Source: Lysobacter sp. K5869 (lineage in GTDB: Bacteria; Pseudomonadota; Gammaproteobacteria; Xanthomonadales; Xanthomonadaceae). Taken from it: DNA of 64,000 nt. Both the position numbers and the translations under genes were made by a program. Where the stretch lies: NCBI RefSeq assembly GCF_018847975.1, contig NZ_CP072597.1, positions 1,837,001 through 1,901,000 on the forward strand, read 5' to 3'. The notes beneath the pieces were generated by a model that was not told where the DNA came from, ran no database searches, and saw only the letters and a list, made by a program, of their open reading frames with translations. Below, piece by piece: positions 41,917 through 50,033 of the stretch. How positions within the stretch are numbered: the first letter of the stretch is position 1; the number at the start of each line of letters is the position of its first letter.

Positions 41917-42447
41917 GTGCGGGCGTTGAAAGTGTCTTTGCCACTGGTTTTGCTGCTCTTTGGCGGGCTGATGGTGTCTAGTTGCACATCGAATCAGCCG
42001 CGTCCCGATCATGCGGGCTCTGCGTCTTTAGTCGCCGAGGATTTGCTTCGGATTCCGCTTCGCGAAGGGCGAGTTGGATACGAGCGGTTGGTTGTCGGGT
42101 TTGCGAATTCCGAGGTTCAGCAAGAGCATCTGACGCGCCCCGATCTGCCAGCGCAAGTACGTCATGCAGGCCGTCACTTGCGACTGGCCGACGGCTCCGT
42201 CGTCGAATCGGTGCAGGTGGGGTCGGGAGCGGGCGCCAACGTGCGAATCGGAAAACAGCCCTGCTTTTCAGTAGGCCGGGCGGCTAGGGCAGGTGGAATA
42301 GAGCTCGCGCCGCCGTATCTGTCTTTGATCGAGGATGGGAAGTTGGTGCGTTCCTTTACGGCGCGTGGCGACGGCGTCACGGTGACCTTCACAACGCTTG
42401 CTCCGGATTACCGTTGCGTCTTTTCTGTTTCAATCTATGTCGTCTGA
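41917..42447 (+). CDS. Putative lipoprotein, candidate immunity protein
   Basis: A 176-residue protein starting at GTG (GGAGAGG six bases upstream). The N-terminus is a lipoprotein signal peptide with lipobox VSSC (Cys23). The mature part is mainly beta-strand with a few cysteines and no recognised domain. X-T4SS immunity proteins (X-Tfi) are typically periplasmic lipoproteins encoded next to their effector, which is the case here, but divergent orientation with only 62 bases between starts is less usual than an operon. Confidence 0.6.
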   Translation: MRALKVSLPLVLLLFGGLMVSSCTSNQPRPDHAGSASLVAEDLLRIPLREGRVGYERLVVGFANSEVQQEHLTRPDLPAQVRHAGRHLRLADGSVVESVQVGSGAGANVRIGKQPCFSVGRAARAGGIELAPPYLSLIEDGKLVRSFTARGDGVTVTFTTLAPDYRCVFSVSIYVV

Positions 42448-42624
42448 GCGAAGTTCTGCTCGGCGCGTGCGGTGAAAACTGGCTAATAGGCGAGACCACG
42501 GAACATGGCGGGGTATGGGGCGCAGGCTCCAATGTGTGATCCGAGAGCGATCTGCGATCACTTTTTGCACTGCGGAAGGGAGTATCTTCTGCTTCCTGTG
42601 AGCCTCTCGGTTGGAGCCCACGCG

Positions 42625-43194
42625 ATGACCGGCAAGCCTTCCAAGCCTACCAGCAAAGCGACGAAGAAAACCGCCGCTAAAGCCACGGCGAGAACGACCG
42701 TCCAGAAAGCGACGGCCAAGAAAATCGTCGCGAAGAAGACGGCGGCCACGAGCGCGGCGGCGAGCGCTAAGCCGCGAGTCGCGGCATCCGATCCGCCCCG
42801 CCTCCTCTCCGGCGGCAACCCACAAATCCCCAAGGGCTACGGCGACGCGCCGGTGCAGGCCTATCTCGCCGCGATGCCCGGTTGGAAGCGCGAAGTCGGT
42901 CGCCGCCTCGACGCTTTGGTCGAGCGCACCGTTCCGAGCGTGCACAAGGCGGTGAAGTGGAACACGCCGCTGTACGGGGTCGAAGAGGGGAGTTGGTTCC
43001 TGGCGATGCATTGCTTCGACCGCTACGTCAAACTCACCTTCTTCCGCGGCGCGGCGCTGAGTCCGGTGCCGGCGGAGCGGTCGAAGATCGAAGGCGTGCG
43101 CTATCACCATATCCATGAGCGCGATCCGTTCGACGAGACGCTGCTCGGCGATTGGATCGCGCAGGCCAGCCGGTTGCCCGGCGAACGCATGTGA
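42625..43194 (+). CDS. DUF1801 (YdhG-like) protein with histone-like N-terminal tail
   Basis: A 189-residue protein. Residues 1-52 are a Lys/Ala/Thr-rich low-complexity tail (repeats of KATAKK type), like histone H1-related tails, that could bind DNA or RNA. Residues about 65-185 are a DUF1801 domain (VQAYLAAMPGWKREVGRRLDAL, KWNTPLYGVEEGSWFLAM). TTGGAG eight bases before the ATG supports this start over an upstream ATG. A second DUF1801 gene follows after 61 bases. Function unknown. Confidence 0.8.
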   Translation: MTGKPSKPTSKATKKTAAKATARTTVQKATAKKIVAKKTAATSAAASAKPRVAASDPPRLLSGGNPQIPKGYGDAPVQAYLAAMPGWKREVGRRLDALVERTVPSVHKAVKWNTPLYGVEEGSWFLAMHCFDRYVKLTFFRGAALSPVPAERSKIEGVRYHHIHERDPFDETLLGDWIAQASRLPGERM

Positions 43195-43255
43195 GTCGCG
43201 CGCGGCGTGGGGGCGCCGCGCGCGGGTCGTTCCATCACGAATCGGGGAGTGTGCG

Positions 43256-43657
43256 ATGAAGAAGAGCAAAGAAGCGACCGGCGCGCAGTCGGGCGCGGCG
43301 GCGTCGAAATTGATCGACGAGCGCATCCAGGAATTGGGCGACTGGCGCGGCGAGACCTTGGCCAAAGTACGCAAGCTGATCCACGAGGCCGATCCGGAAG
43401 TGGTCGAGGAATGGAAGTGGCGCGGCGTGCCGACGTGGTCGCACGCCGGGATCCTGTGCACGGGCGAGACCTACAAGAGCGCGGTCAAGCTGACTTTCGC
43501 CAAGGGCGCGTCGCTGCCGGATCCGAAGGGCTTGTTCAATTCCAGCCTCGACGGCAATACCCGCCGCGCCATCGACCTTCACGAGGGCGATACGCTCGAC
43601 GGCAAGGCGCTGCAGGCGTTGATCCGCGCGGCGGTGGCGTTGAACACGTCGAAGTGA
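43256..43657 (+). CDS. DUF1801 domain protein, 133 aa
   Basis: A compact DUF1801 protein: IDERIQELGDWRGETLAKVRKLIHEADP, in parts, then EEWKWRGVPTWSHAGILC and VKLTFAKGASLPDP. A GGGGAG ribosome-binding site lies six bases before the ATG. It is a paralogue of the neighbour upstream but lacks its Lys-rich tail. Both follow each other on one strand and could be co-transcribed. Confidence 0.85.
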   Translation: MKKSKEATGAQSGAAASKLIDERIQELGDWRGETLAKVRKLIHEADPEVVEEWKWRGVPTWSHAGILCTGETYKSAVKLTFAKGASLPDPKGLFNSSLDGNTRRAIDLHEGDTLDGKALQALIRAAVALNTSK

Positions 43658-43869
43658 GGCGCGGCGGCTGACAGCGGCGGGGCCGACGCCGTCGCGCGCG
43701 GGCCGGCGGACGGTTTCGACCGCGGCCGCGCGGCCACGTACACTGGCGGCCCAGCCGGGCAGGCCGGACGCGCGTCCGGCCCGGCCGCGGCGCCGATGCG
43801 GCGCCGGCTTCGTACGGGGAAGCGCGCAAGAATCCGCGCCCCCGCGTCCTCCCTCATCTCGCCGTCGCT

Positions 43870-44379
43870 ATGGAACAGCCCCAGGACATCCGACTTTCGT
43901 TTTCGCTCAGCCTTCCGGAACAACTCCGCCTCGCCGCGGTGATGATGTTCCAGCGCAAGCTGTTTTTGATTTTCGGTTTGGGCTGGCCGGTCATCGGCGT
44001 GGTGCTGGCGATCTTCGCGCTGATGTCGGGGCTGCCGGCCGGCGCGCCGATGTGGCGGCTGGTCGGGTTCTGTTTCGTGTTCATGCCGGTGCTGCTGGCG
44101 ATCAGCGCATTCGGCGCGCTCGCCGTGGCCCGGCCGATGCGCGAGCCGCTGGACTATGTGTTCGACCATGCCGGCATTCACGTGTCGACCAGCGCGTTCC
44201 AACACACCCACGGCTGGAACCAGATCGGCCGCTTCAAGCGCGTCGGCGGGTTCTTGCTGTTCTTCTTCTCGCCGCGCCACGCGCATGCGATTCCGCTGCG
44301 GGCGTTGCCGGGGCCGCAAGTCGAGGCGGCGCTGGCGGCAATGGCGCAGGCCCACGGGGTCGGGACGCACCCGCACTGA
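43870..44379 (+). CDS. YcxB-like membrane protein
   Basis: A 169-residue protein with two membrane segments (about 29-52 and 60-85) followed by a soluble domain of the YcxB-like type (HVSTSAFQHTHGWNQIGRFKRVGGFLLFFFSPRHAHAIP, in parts). Function unknown. It starts an operon-like row of three overlapping genes: its TGA overlaps the following ATG in TGATG. Confidence 0.8.
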   Translation: MEQPQDIRLSFSLSLPEQLRLAAVMMFQRKLFLIFGLGWPVIGVVLAIFALMSGLPAGAPMWRLVGFCFVFMPVLLAISAFGALAVARPMREPLDYVFDHAGIHVSTSAFQHTHGWNQIGRFKRVGGFLLFFFSPRHAHAIPLRALPGPQVEAALAAMAQAHGVGTHPH

Positions 44380-44867
44380 TGCGTATCCGCGCATGCCGCG
44401 ACGGCGAGGAGGCCGCGTTGCTGGCGATCTTCCGCGCGGCGGTGCGCACCACTGCGGCGGACGATTACAGCGCCGAGCAGATCGACGCGTGGTCGCCGGC
44501 GCGATGGACGCAGGCGCAGCGCGAGCGCTGGATCGAGCGCGTGTGCGCGCTGCGTCCGTTCGTGGCCGAACTCGACGGCGCGGTCGCCGGTTACGCCGAT
44601 CTGCAGGACGACGGGCTGATCGACCACTTCTACGTCTCGCCGGACTTCGCCCGCCGCGGCGTCGGCGCCGCGCTGATGTCGCACCTGCTCGCGCTGGCGC
44701 GTGCGCGCGGCCTGAGCGCGGTGCACGCGCACGTAAGCCGCACCGCGCAACCGTTCTTCGCCCGCTTCGGGTTCGAGATCGTGGCGCAGCGCAAGCCGGT
44801 GGTGCGCGGGGTGGAAGTGCCCAATGCCGAGATGCGCGCGGTGTTGGCCGCGCCGGAGGCCGTATGA
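44379..44867 (+). CDS. GNAT family N-acetyltransferase
   Basis: A 162-residue GNAT enzyme with motif A FYVSPDFARRGVGAALMSH (about 87-105) and motif B (AHVSRTAQPFFARFGFEI). Its overlap with YcxB-like (one base) and with the next gene (ATGA) indicates coupled translation. The acceptor is unknown. Confidence 0.9.
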   Translation: MRIRACRDGEEAALLAIFRAAVRTTAADDYSAEQIDAWSPARWTQAQRERWIERVCALRPFVAELDGAVAGYADLQDDGLIDHFYVSPDFARRGVGAALMSHLLALARARGLSAVHAHVSRTAQPFFARFGFEIVAQRKPVVRGVEVPNAEMRAVLAAPEAV

Positions 44868-45184
44868 AAAAACGCCGCACGCCGCGCGAGAAGAAAGAGC
44901 TCAGCCTGGACCGCGACTGCCGCAACACGGTGGCCGAGAGCCCGTGGGGCGCCCGCGCCGCGATCGCGCGGCGCAAGCGCTGGGTGAATCAGTCCTACCG
45001 CAAAGCGGTGCAGCAAGAACTGTCGGCGCTGTCCGGCGGCGAACCCGCCGATGCCGAGGCGGTCGAATCGACGGTGGCGGCGACGCGCCGCCACGGTTGG
45101 CGCAAGCAAGGCGACATGCCGTTGCGCAAGGCGCTGACTTTGCGCCGTTCCAAGGGCGCTCGCGGAAAGCCGCCGCGTTCTTGA
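44864..45184 (+). CDS. Small basic protein, 106 aa, hypothetical
   Basis: A Lys/Arg-rich protein (MKKRRTPREKKELSLDRDCRNTVAESP, in parts) with a probable nucleic-acid-binding character. No family recognised with certainty. It overlaps the GNAT gene in ATGA and ends 13 bases before the convergent hydrolase gene. Confidence 0.65.
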   Translation: MKKRRTPREKKELSLDRDCRNTVAESPWGARAAIARRKRWVNQSYRKAVQQELSALSGGEPADAEAVESTVAATRRHGWRKQGDMPLRKALTLRRSKGARGKPPRS

Positions 45185-45197
45185 AGCGGGGCCGCGG

Positions 45198-46328
45198 TTA
45201 CGGCGCCACGTCGCCGGCCTTCTGCGCATACGGCCGCGCCTTGCTCACCAGCGACAGCAGGAACTTGCCCGGTTCCTCGGTCATCGGCATGTGCGCGGAG
45301 TGCTCGAACCACACCAGATCCTTGCCCGGCGCCTTCACCTGCGCGTACCACTCGGCGGCGACATCGGAGTTGACGTTGGTGTCGTGGCGGCCCAGCAGCA
45401 GGATCAGCGGGCAATCGAGCGTCTTGTTCGCGCTGAGGTCTAGCGCCATCAATTGCGGCAGCAGGATCGGCGTGGCGAAGTCGTTGCCCTTCCACAGCCC
45501 GCGCAGTTGCTCGTCGCTGTAGTCCGGCGACAGCTTGGACAGGTCGCTGTCGGCGTCGTTGTTCTGCCGGTACGCCATCGTCCCGCCATAGTGCTGCAGC
45601 CATTTACGTTGCGCGTAGATCTGCTGGATCGTCGGCGGATGGCCCGGCGCGGCGTAGGGCGCCAGCGCTTCGAGTTCGCGCACCGCTTCGGCGTTGCCGT
45701 CGCGCTTGGCCGCGTCGAGGGTGGCGCGCCAGCCGCGGCGCTCGCTCTCGGCCGCGTCGGTGGCCTGGCCGACGCCGATGTAGGCGTGCAGCCATTGCGG
45801 ATGCCGGCGCGCGGTTTCCAGGCCGAGGTAGCTGCCGTAGGAATGGCCGAGCAGGAAGATCTTGTCTTTGCCCAGATCTTTGCGCACCCAGGCGACCATT
45901 TCCTCGACGTCGGCGATCATGCGCTCGGGCGTCAGCGTGGGCTCGATCTGCGCTTGCGGCGTCAGCAGATGGGTCTTGCCGGCGGCGCGCTGGTCCCAAT
46001 GCACGACGGTGAAGTATTCCTCCCAGCCGCGGCCGTTCCACCAACTCATCGGCATCGACACGTAGCCGGGGCCGCCGTGCACGACCAGCAGCACCGGGTT
46101 GCGGCGGTCGTTGCCGCGGATCGACACCCATTGGTCGATCCCGCCGATGCGCACCTTCTGGCCGCGCTCGATCCCATTGGGCGTCACGATCCGTCGCGAT
46201 TCGGCGACGATGGCCACCGCTTCGGCGCGGTTGGTCGGTTTGACCGGCTTGAGCGGCGGCTCATCGGCGTGGGCGGCGCCGGCGGCCAGGGCGGCGGCGA
46301 GGACGAGGCGGCGGGCGAGGGCGTGCAT
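45198..46328 (-). CDS. Secreted proline iminopeptidase-like alpha/beta hydrolase
   Basis: A 376-residue exported hydrolase. Signal peptide MHALARRLVLAAALAAGAAHA is followed by the alpha/beta-hydrolase core with HGGPG (oxyanion region, typical of prolyl aminopeptidases, S33), WDQRAAGKT, the nucleophile elbow GHSYGS and a late HSAHMPMTEEP with the catalytic His. A role in peptide degradation outside the cytoplasm is likely, the substrate uncertain. Confidence 0.9.
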   Translation of the reverse strand: MHALARRLVLAAALAAGAAHADEPPLKPVKPTNRAEAVAIVAESRRIVTPNGIERGQKVRIGGIDQWVSIRGNDRRNPVLLVVHGGPGYVSMPMSWWNGRGWEEYFTVVHWDQRAAGKTHLLTPQAQIEPTLTPERMIADVEEMVAWVRKDLGKDKIFLLGHSYGSYLGLETARRHPQWLHAYIGVGQATDAAESERRGWRATLDAAKRDGNAEAVRELEALAPYAAPGHPPTIQQIYAQRKWLQHYGGTMAYRQNNDADSDLSKLSPDYSDEQLRGLWKGNDFATPILLPQLMALDLSANKTLDCPLILLLGRHDTNVNSDVAAEWYAQVKAPGKDLVWFEHSAHMPMTEEPGKFLLSLVSKARPYAQKAGDVAP

Positions 46329-46524
46329 GCGGGCTCCGGGCGAAGGACGGGCGATGGGAGTCCTGGATACGGCCAGGGCGGGATCGGTTTACACCGGATC
46401 GACGGCGCTTGCCCGGGCCGGCGGCGGGAACGATGATCCGGCAGTCCGAAGTCTGCCGGCCTGAGCGCGCCGATCCCGCGCTGCCGCGCATCTCGGCGCC
46501 GTCGAGCCGCCGAACGAAGAGAGC

Positions 46525-46974
46525 ATGAGCGACGCCTTCCTCACCGCCACCGGCACCCTGCGCTACAGCCCCGCCCTGGGCAAAACCGGCCACGCGCGCC
46601 GCGACGGCGGCAGCACGCTGTGGTGGCTGATCGTGGAGTGCGATCCCGAACTCGGCCGTTATCTGCGTCATCAGTTCTTGCTCGGGCATCGCCGCACGCG
46701 GCCGTTGCAGGGGCCGCTGTGGGGCGCGCACATCTCGGTCATTCGCGACGAGCGGCCGCCGCACGAGGCTTTGTGGAAGCGCTGGGACGGGGCGACAGTC
46801 GAATTCGAGTACGACCCCGCGGTGCGCGAGACCCAGGGCTTCGTGTGGTGCCCGGTGCGTAGCGAGCGTTTGCTGGCCCTGCGCGAGGAACTCGGCTTGC
46901 CGCGCGAGCCGCAGCCGCCGTTGCATCTGACTATCGGCAACGTCAACCAACTCGGCGCGCGCGCCGCCGACTGA
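46525..46974 (+). CDS. 2H phosphoesterase-like protein
   Basis: A 149-residue protein. Two motifs of the 2H superfamily are visible: HIS at residue 69 in WGAHISVIRDE and HLT at residue 134 in PPLHLTIGNVN, separated by about 65 residues, which is a common spacing. Members hydrolyse cyclic phosphates or act in RNA repair; which reaction is unknown. It stands alone after the divergent hydrolase gene. Confidence 0.7.
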   Translation: MSDAFLTATGTLRYSPALGKTGHARRDGGSTLWWLIVECDPELGRYLRHQFLLGHRRTRPLQGPLWGAHISVIRDERPPHEALWKRWDGATVEFEYDPAVRETQGFVWCPVRSERLLALREELGLPREPQPPLHLTIGNVNQLGARAAD

Positions 46975-47111
46975 ATCGCGGTTACGGGCGCCGAACGGGT
47001 GCGGCATCGGCGCGCACCTAGGGCCAGTCCTAATTCCGCCGTCCGCCGCGCGCGGGCAAGCTGTGCGACGCAGGGGCCGCGCCAGGACGGCGCATTCATT
47101 CAGGACGAGCC

Positions 47112-48560
47112 ATGAGTTCTATCGACCCACGCGGCATCGACGCCGCCCGCGCGATCCAGATCGTTCGCGACAACTTCGCCGATTTCGACACCGCCAAGCC
47201 CAATTGGCTGCCGTTGCCCGACGGCAAGGTCAGCCTCGACGATTTGCGCGTGGTCGCGGCCAACGCCGAAGGCAAGTTCTCGCCGGAAGAAGCGCAGGCA
47301 GCGCAATTCCTGGTCGACAGCAAGGCCGCGCGCAGCGCGCTCGATGTCGGCGCCGGGCGCGGCGAGGTGGACGGCACGATTTCGCGCGAGGATGCCGACG
47401 GCGCGTGGAACAGCGTGCAATCCGGCGAACTCGATCAGCGCTTGCTCGATACCGCGGCCGGCCTCGGCGGCGCGGACGGCAAGTTCGGCGCCCAGGACGT
47501 CGCCGCGGCGCGCCAGGACATCGCGATTGCGCAAACGCTGAAGGATGCGTTGGGCAAGCTGCCCGACGATCTGCCCTTGCAGACGCAGGTGCAGGCCGCG
47601 CTGGCGATGCACCGCAACGCCGACGACGAACAGGCGCTGACGCAGGTCGGCACGCTGATCGATTCGCCGGCGTTCCGCGGCTTGAACGAAGACCAGCAGA
47701 CGCAGGCGCTGGCCTTGTTCGGCAACAACACCGCGGTGTCGTCGGCGGCGCGCCAAAAGCTCGAAGGCCTCGATCTCAACGATACCGCGTCGCTGCGCAA
47801 GTTCATGCTGACCGAAGCGCGTCCGACCGATCTGTGGCGCGACGCTGCGCCGGATTCGGGCGTGGCCGACAGTCGGCGCAAGCCTTACGACATCAGCGGG
47901 CCGGAAACGACCGATTACGAGTTCGCGTCCGGCACCGAGCCGAACAAGAACGTCAAAGAGCCGGCGCTGAAGTACACCGTGCACGTCGATGGGCGCGAGA
48001 TCGACGTGATCGTGCCGGCGAGCGAGGCGCGCGACGACGGCAAGTCGTATCCGACCGTCGATCAGATCGCCAAGGGGCTGGCCGCGCAGCCTTCGCCGTC
48101 GCTGGCGGCGACCGAGAAGGTCGTGGTCAATCCGTACACGCCGAAGGAAACCGATAAGAACGGCCAGGTCGTCGACAGCGGCGCCGACATGTACGCGACC
48201 GGCGGTTCGTTCTACGTCAATCCGCACGGCGTCGACCGCCCGCGCGTGCAGAAGGATTTCGATTTCACTTTCATGCACGAGACCGCGCATTTGGTGCGGC
48301 AGCCGAGCGGGCCGTTCGGCATTCCGATGGAGTGGAATCTGGCGGTGCAGAAGGATCAGCTGTTCTCGACCCACTACGCCGACGACCGCTACGTCGCCGA
48401 CGGCGGCAGCGCGATCGATAAGGATCTGGGCATCGACCCGGGCGAGGATTTCGCCGAGGCCTACATGACGTATCACTTGGTCAAGGGCACGCCGGACGAA
48501 GCGCAGATGCGCGCGCTGATGCCGGAGCGGTTCGCGATCCTGGACCGCATGTTCGGCTGA
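47112..48560 (+). CDS. HETAH zinc-protease-like protein with EF-hand-like loops
   Basis: A 482-residue protein without signal peptide. The N-terminal 140 residues contain three acidic loops of EF-hand type: LPDGKVSLDDLR (about 35-46), GEVDGTISREDADG (about 84-97) and GADGKFGAQDV (about 117-127). The C-terminal half has HETAH (His389, Glu390, His393) and 55 residues later DFAEAY (Glu449), the arrangement of gluzincin-like proteases. The combination suggests a calcium-regulated, perhaps secreted, protease; both inferences are unproven. The gene is monocistronic. Confidence 0.7.
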   Translation: MSSIDPRGIDAARAIQIVRDNFADFDTAKPNWLPLPDGKVSLDDLRVVAANAEGKFSPEEAQAAQFLVDSKAARSALDVGAGRGEVDGTISREDADGAWNSVQSGELDQRLLDTAAGLGGADGKFGAQDVAAARQDIAIAQTLKDALGKLPDDLPLQTQVQAALAMHRNADDEQALTQVGTLIDSPAFRGLNEDQQTQALALFGNNTAVSSAARQKLEGLDLNDTASLRKFMLTEARPTDLWRDAAPDSGVADSRRKPYDISGPETTDYEFASGTEPNKNVKEPALKYTVHVDGREIDVIVPASEARDDGKSYPTVDQIAKGLAAQPSPSLAATEKVVVNPYTPKETDKNGQVVDSGADMYATGGSFYVNPHGVDRPRVQKDFDFTFMHETAHLVRQPSGPFGIPMEWNLAVQKDQLFSTHYADDRYVADGGSAIDKDLGIDPGEDFAEAYMTYHLVKGTPDEAQMRALMPERFAILDRMFG

Positions 48561-48796
48561 GCGTCGCCGGCGGCAGGCCCAAGGCGGCCCGGGATCGCGC
48601 GAGCGGTTCCGGGCTGCGTCGTTGGGCGGGTCTCGGTTCGCGGTGTCCATCGCTTGGGTCGCTGCGACGCGCACGAATCCGAGCCCCGCTGTTCATCTTT
48701 CCGAGGCTCGCGAAGGCCCGCCCAATCCGCAAACCCTACATGAATAAAATCGGTTAAGTCCCGCAATGCCAAGGTTTTTGCCTTGCATTCGCGTGC

Positions 48797-48802
48797 TACT
48801 CT
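48797..48802 (+). promoter_or_regulatory. -10 box of a leaderless promoter (mltB)
   Basis: TACTCT, preceded by TGC, ends 7 nt before the ATG at 48810. No Shine-Dalgarno is seen. Confidence 0.55.
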
Positions 48803-48809
48803 CGCGCCG

Positions 48810-50033
48810 ATGACCCGACGCCACACCGCCCGTTGCGCCCTGTTCGGCGCGCTCACGATCGCGTTGGCCGCCTGCGCTACGCAGCCGCCGATCGCGCCCA
48901 TCGCTTCCGCCCAGGCCGCACCGCCGGCCGTTCAGACGCCCGCGCCGGTCAAGCCGGCGACCCCGGTGGTCGGCACGCCCGCGCTGCCCGAGCCGGTGGT
49001 GCAGATGCCGCTGGAACAGGCCCGCGCCCAGTTCGTCGCCAACACCGCGATCCAGTACGGCCTGGAGCCGGCCTATATCGAGTCGGTGCTGGCCAAGGCG
49101 CAGATCAAGGACGGCATCATCGCGGCGATGTCGCGGCCGGCCGAGGGCAAGCCGTGGCGCGATTACCGCCCGATCTTCATCACCCAGGCGCGCATCGACG
49201 GCGGCAAGGCCTTCCTCGCCGAGCACCGCGCCCAGCTCGAGCGCGTGCAGGCGCAGACCGGCGTGCCGGCCGAGATCATCGTCGCCATCGTCGGCGTCGA
49301 GACCAGCTTCGGCAAGAACACCGGCAAGTACAGCGTGGTCGACGCGCTCTACACCTTGGCCTTCGCGTATCCGCGCAGCGGCGATCCGGCCAAGCTCGAC
49401 CGCGAGAACCGCCGCGAGGCGTTCTTCCGCGGCGAGCTGGCGCAATTGTTCGCGCTGGGCAAGGAAGAGGGCATCGACATCACCACCCTGACCGGCAGCT
49501 ACGCCGGCGCGATGGGCTGGGGCCAGTTCATGCCGTCGAGCTACCGCGAGTTCGCGGTGGACGGCGACAACGACGGCAAGCGCAATCTGTTCACCGATCT
49601 GGACGACGTGTTCGCCTCGGTCGCCAATTACTTCGTCAAGAAGGGCGGCTGGGTGCGCGGCGGCCCGGTGGTGGCGCGCGCCGAGCGCGCTGCGACCGCG
49701 GCGGATTTCGCGCCGGAGAGCATGGACCCGGTGTATTCGCTCAAGGACCTGGCCGCGCGCGGCTATCGTCCGCTGACCCCGGTGGCGCCGAGCGAGACCG
49801 CGACGCTGCTGAATCTCGACGGGGTGAACGGTCCCGAATATTGGCTCGGTTTCCGCAACTTCTACGCGATCACCCGCTACAACATCTCCAAGCATTACGG
49901 CATGGCGGTGTATCAGTTGGCGGAGGCGATCGCCGGACGGGAGAATCCCTTGGCCACTGCGACCGCACCCAGCGCTCCTGCCGCGACCGCCGCTCCGGCG
50001 GCGACGGCGAAACCCCAGGCGCCGCGCCCGTGA
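48810..50033 (+). CDS. mltB: Membrane-bound lytic murein transglycosylase B
   Basis: A 407-residue lipoprotein (lipobox LAAC). The lytic transglycosylase domain spans about 70-370 with the catalytic Glu164 in VGVETSFGKNTG and the SYAGAMGWGQFMPSSYR motif. It cleaves the glycan strand with anhydro-sugar formation at the outer membrane. Its GTGA overlap with rlpA links the two lytic enzymes translationally. The C-terminal 30 residues are Ala/Pro-rich. Confidence 0.95.
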   Translation: MTRRHTARCALFGALTIALAACATQPPIAPIASAQAAPPAVQTPAPVKPATPVVGTPALPEPVVQMPLEQARAQFVANTAIQYGLEPAYIESVLAKAQIKDGIIAAMSRPAEGKPWRDYRPIFITQARIDGGKAFLAEHRAQLERVQAQTGVPAEIIVAIVGVETSFGKNTGKYSVVDALYTLAFAYPRSGDPAKLDRENRREAFFRGELAQLFALGKEEGIDITTLTGSYAGAMGWGQFMPSSYREFAVDGDNDGKRNLFTDLDDVFASVANYFVKKGGWVRGGPVVARAERAATAADFAPESMDPVYSLKDLAARGYRPLTPVAPSETATLLNLDGVNGPEYWLGFRNFYAITRYNISKHYGMAVYQLAEAIAGRENPLATATAPSAPAATAAPAATAKPQAPRP

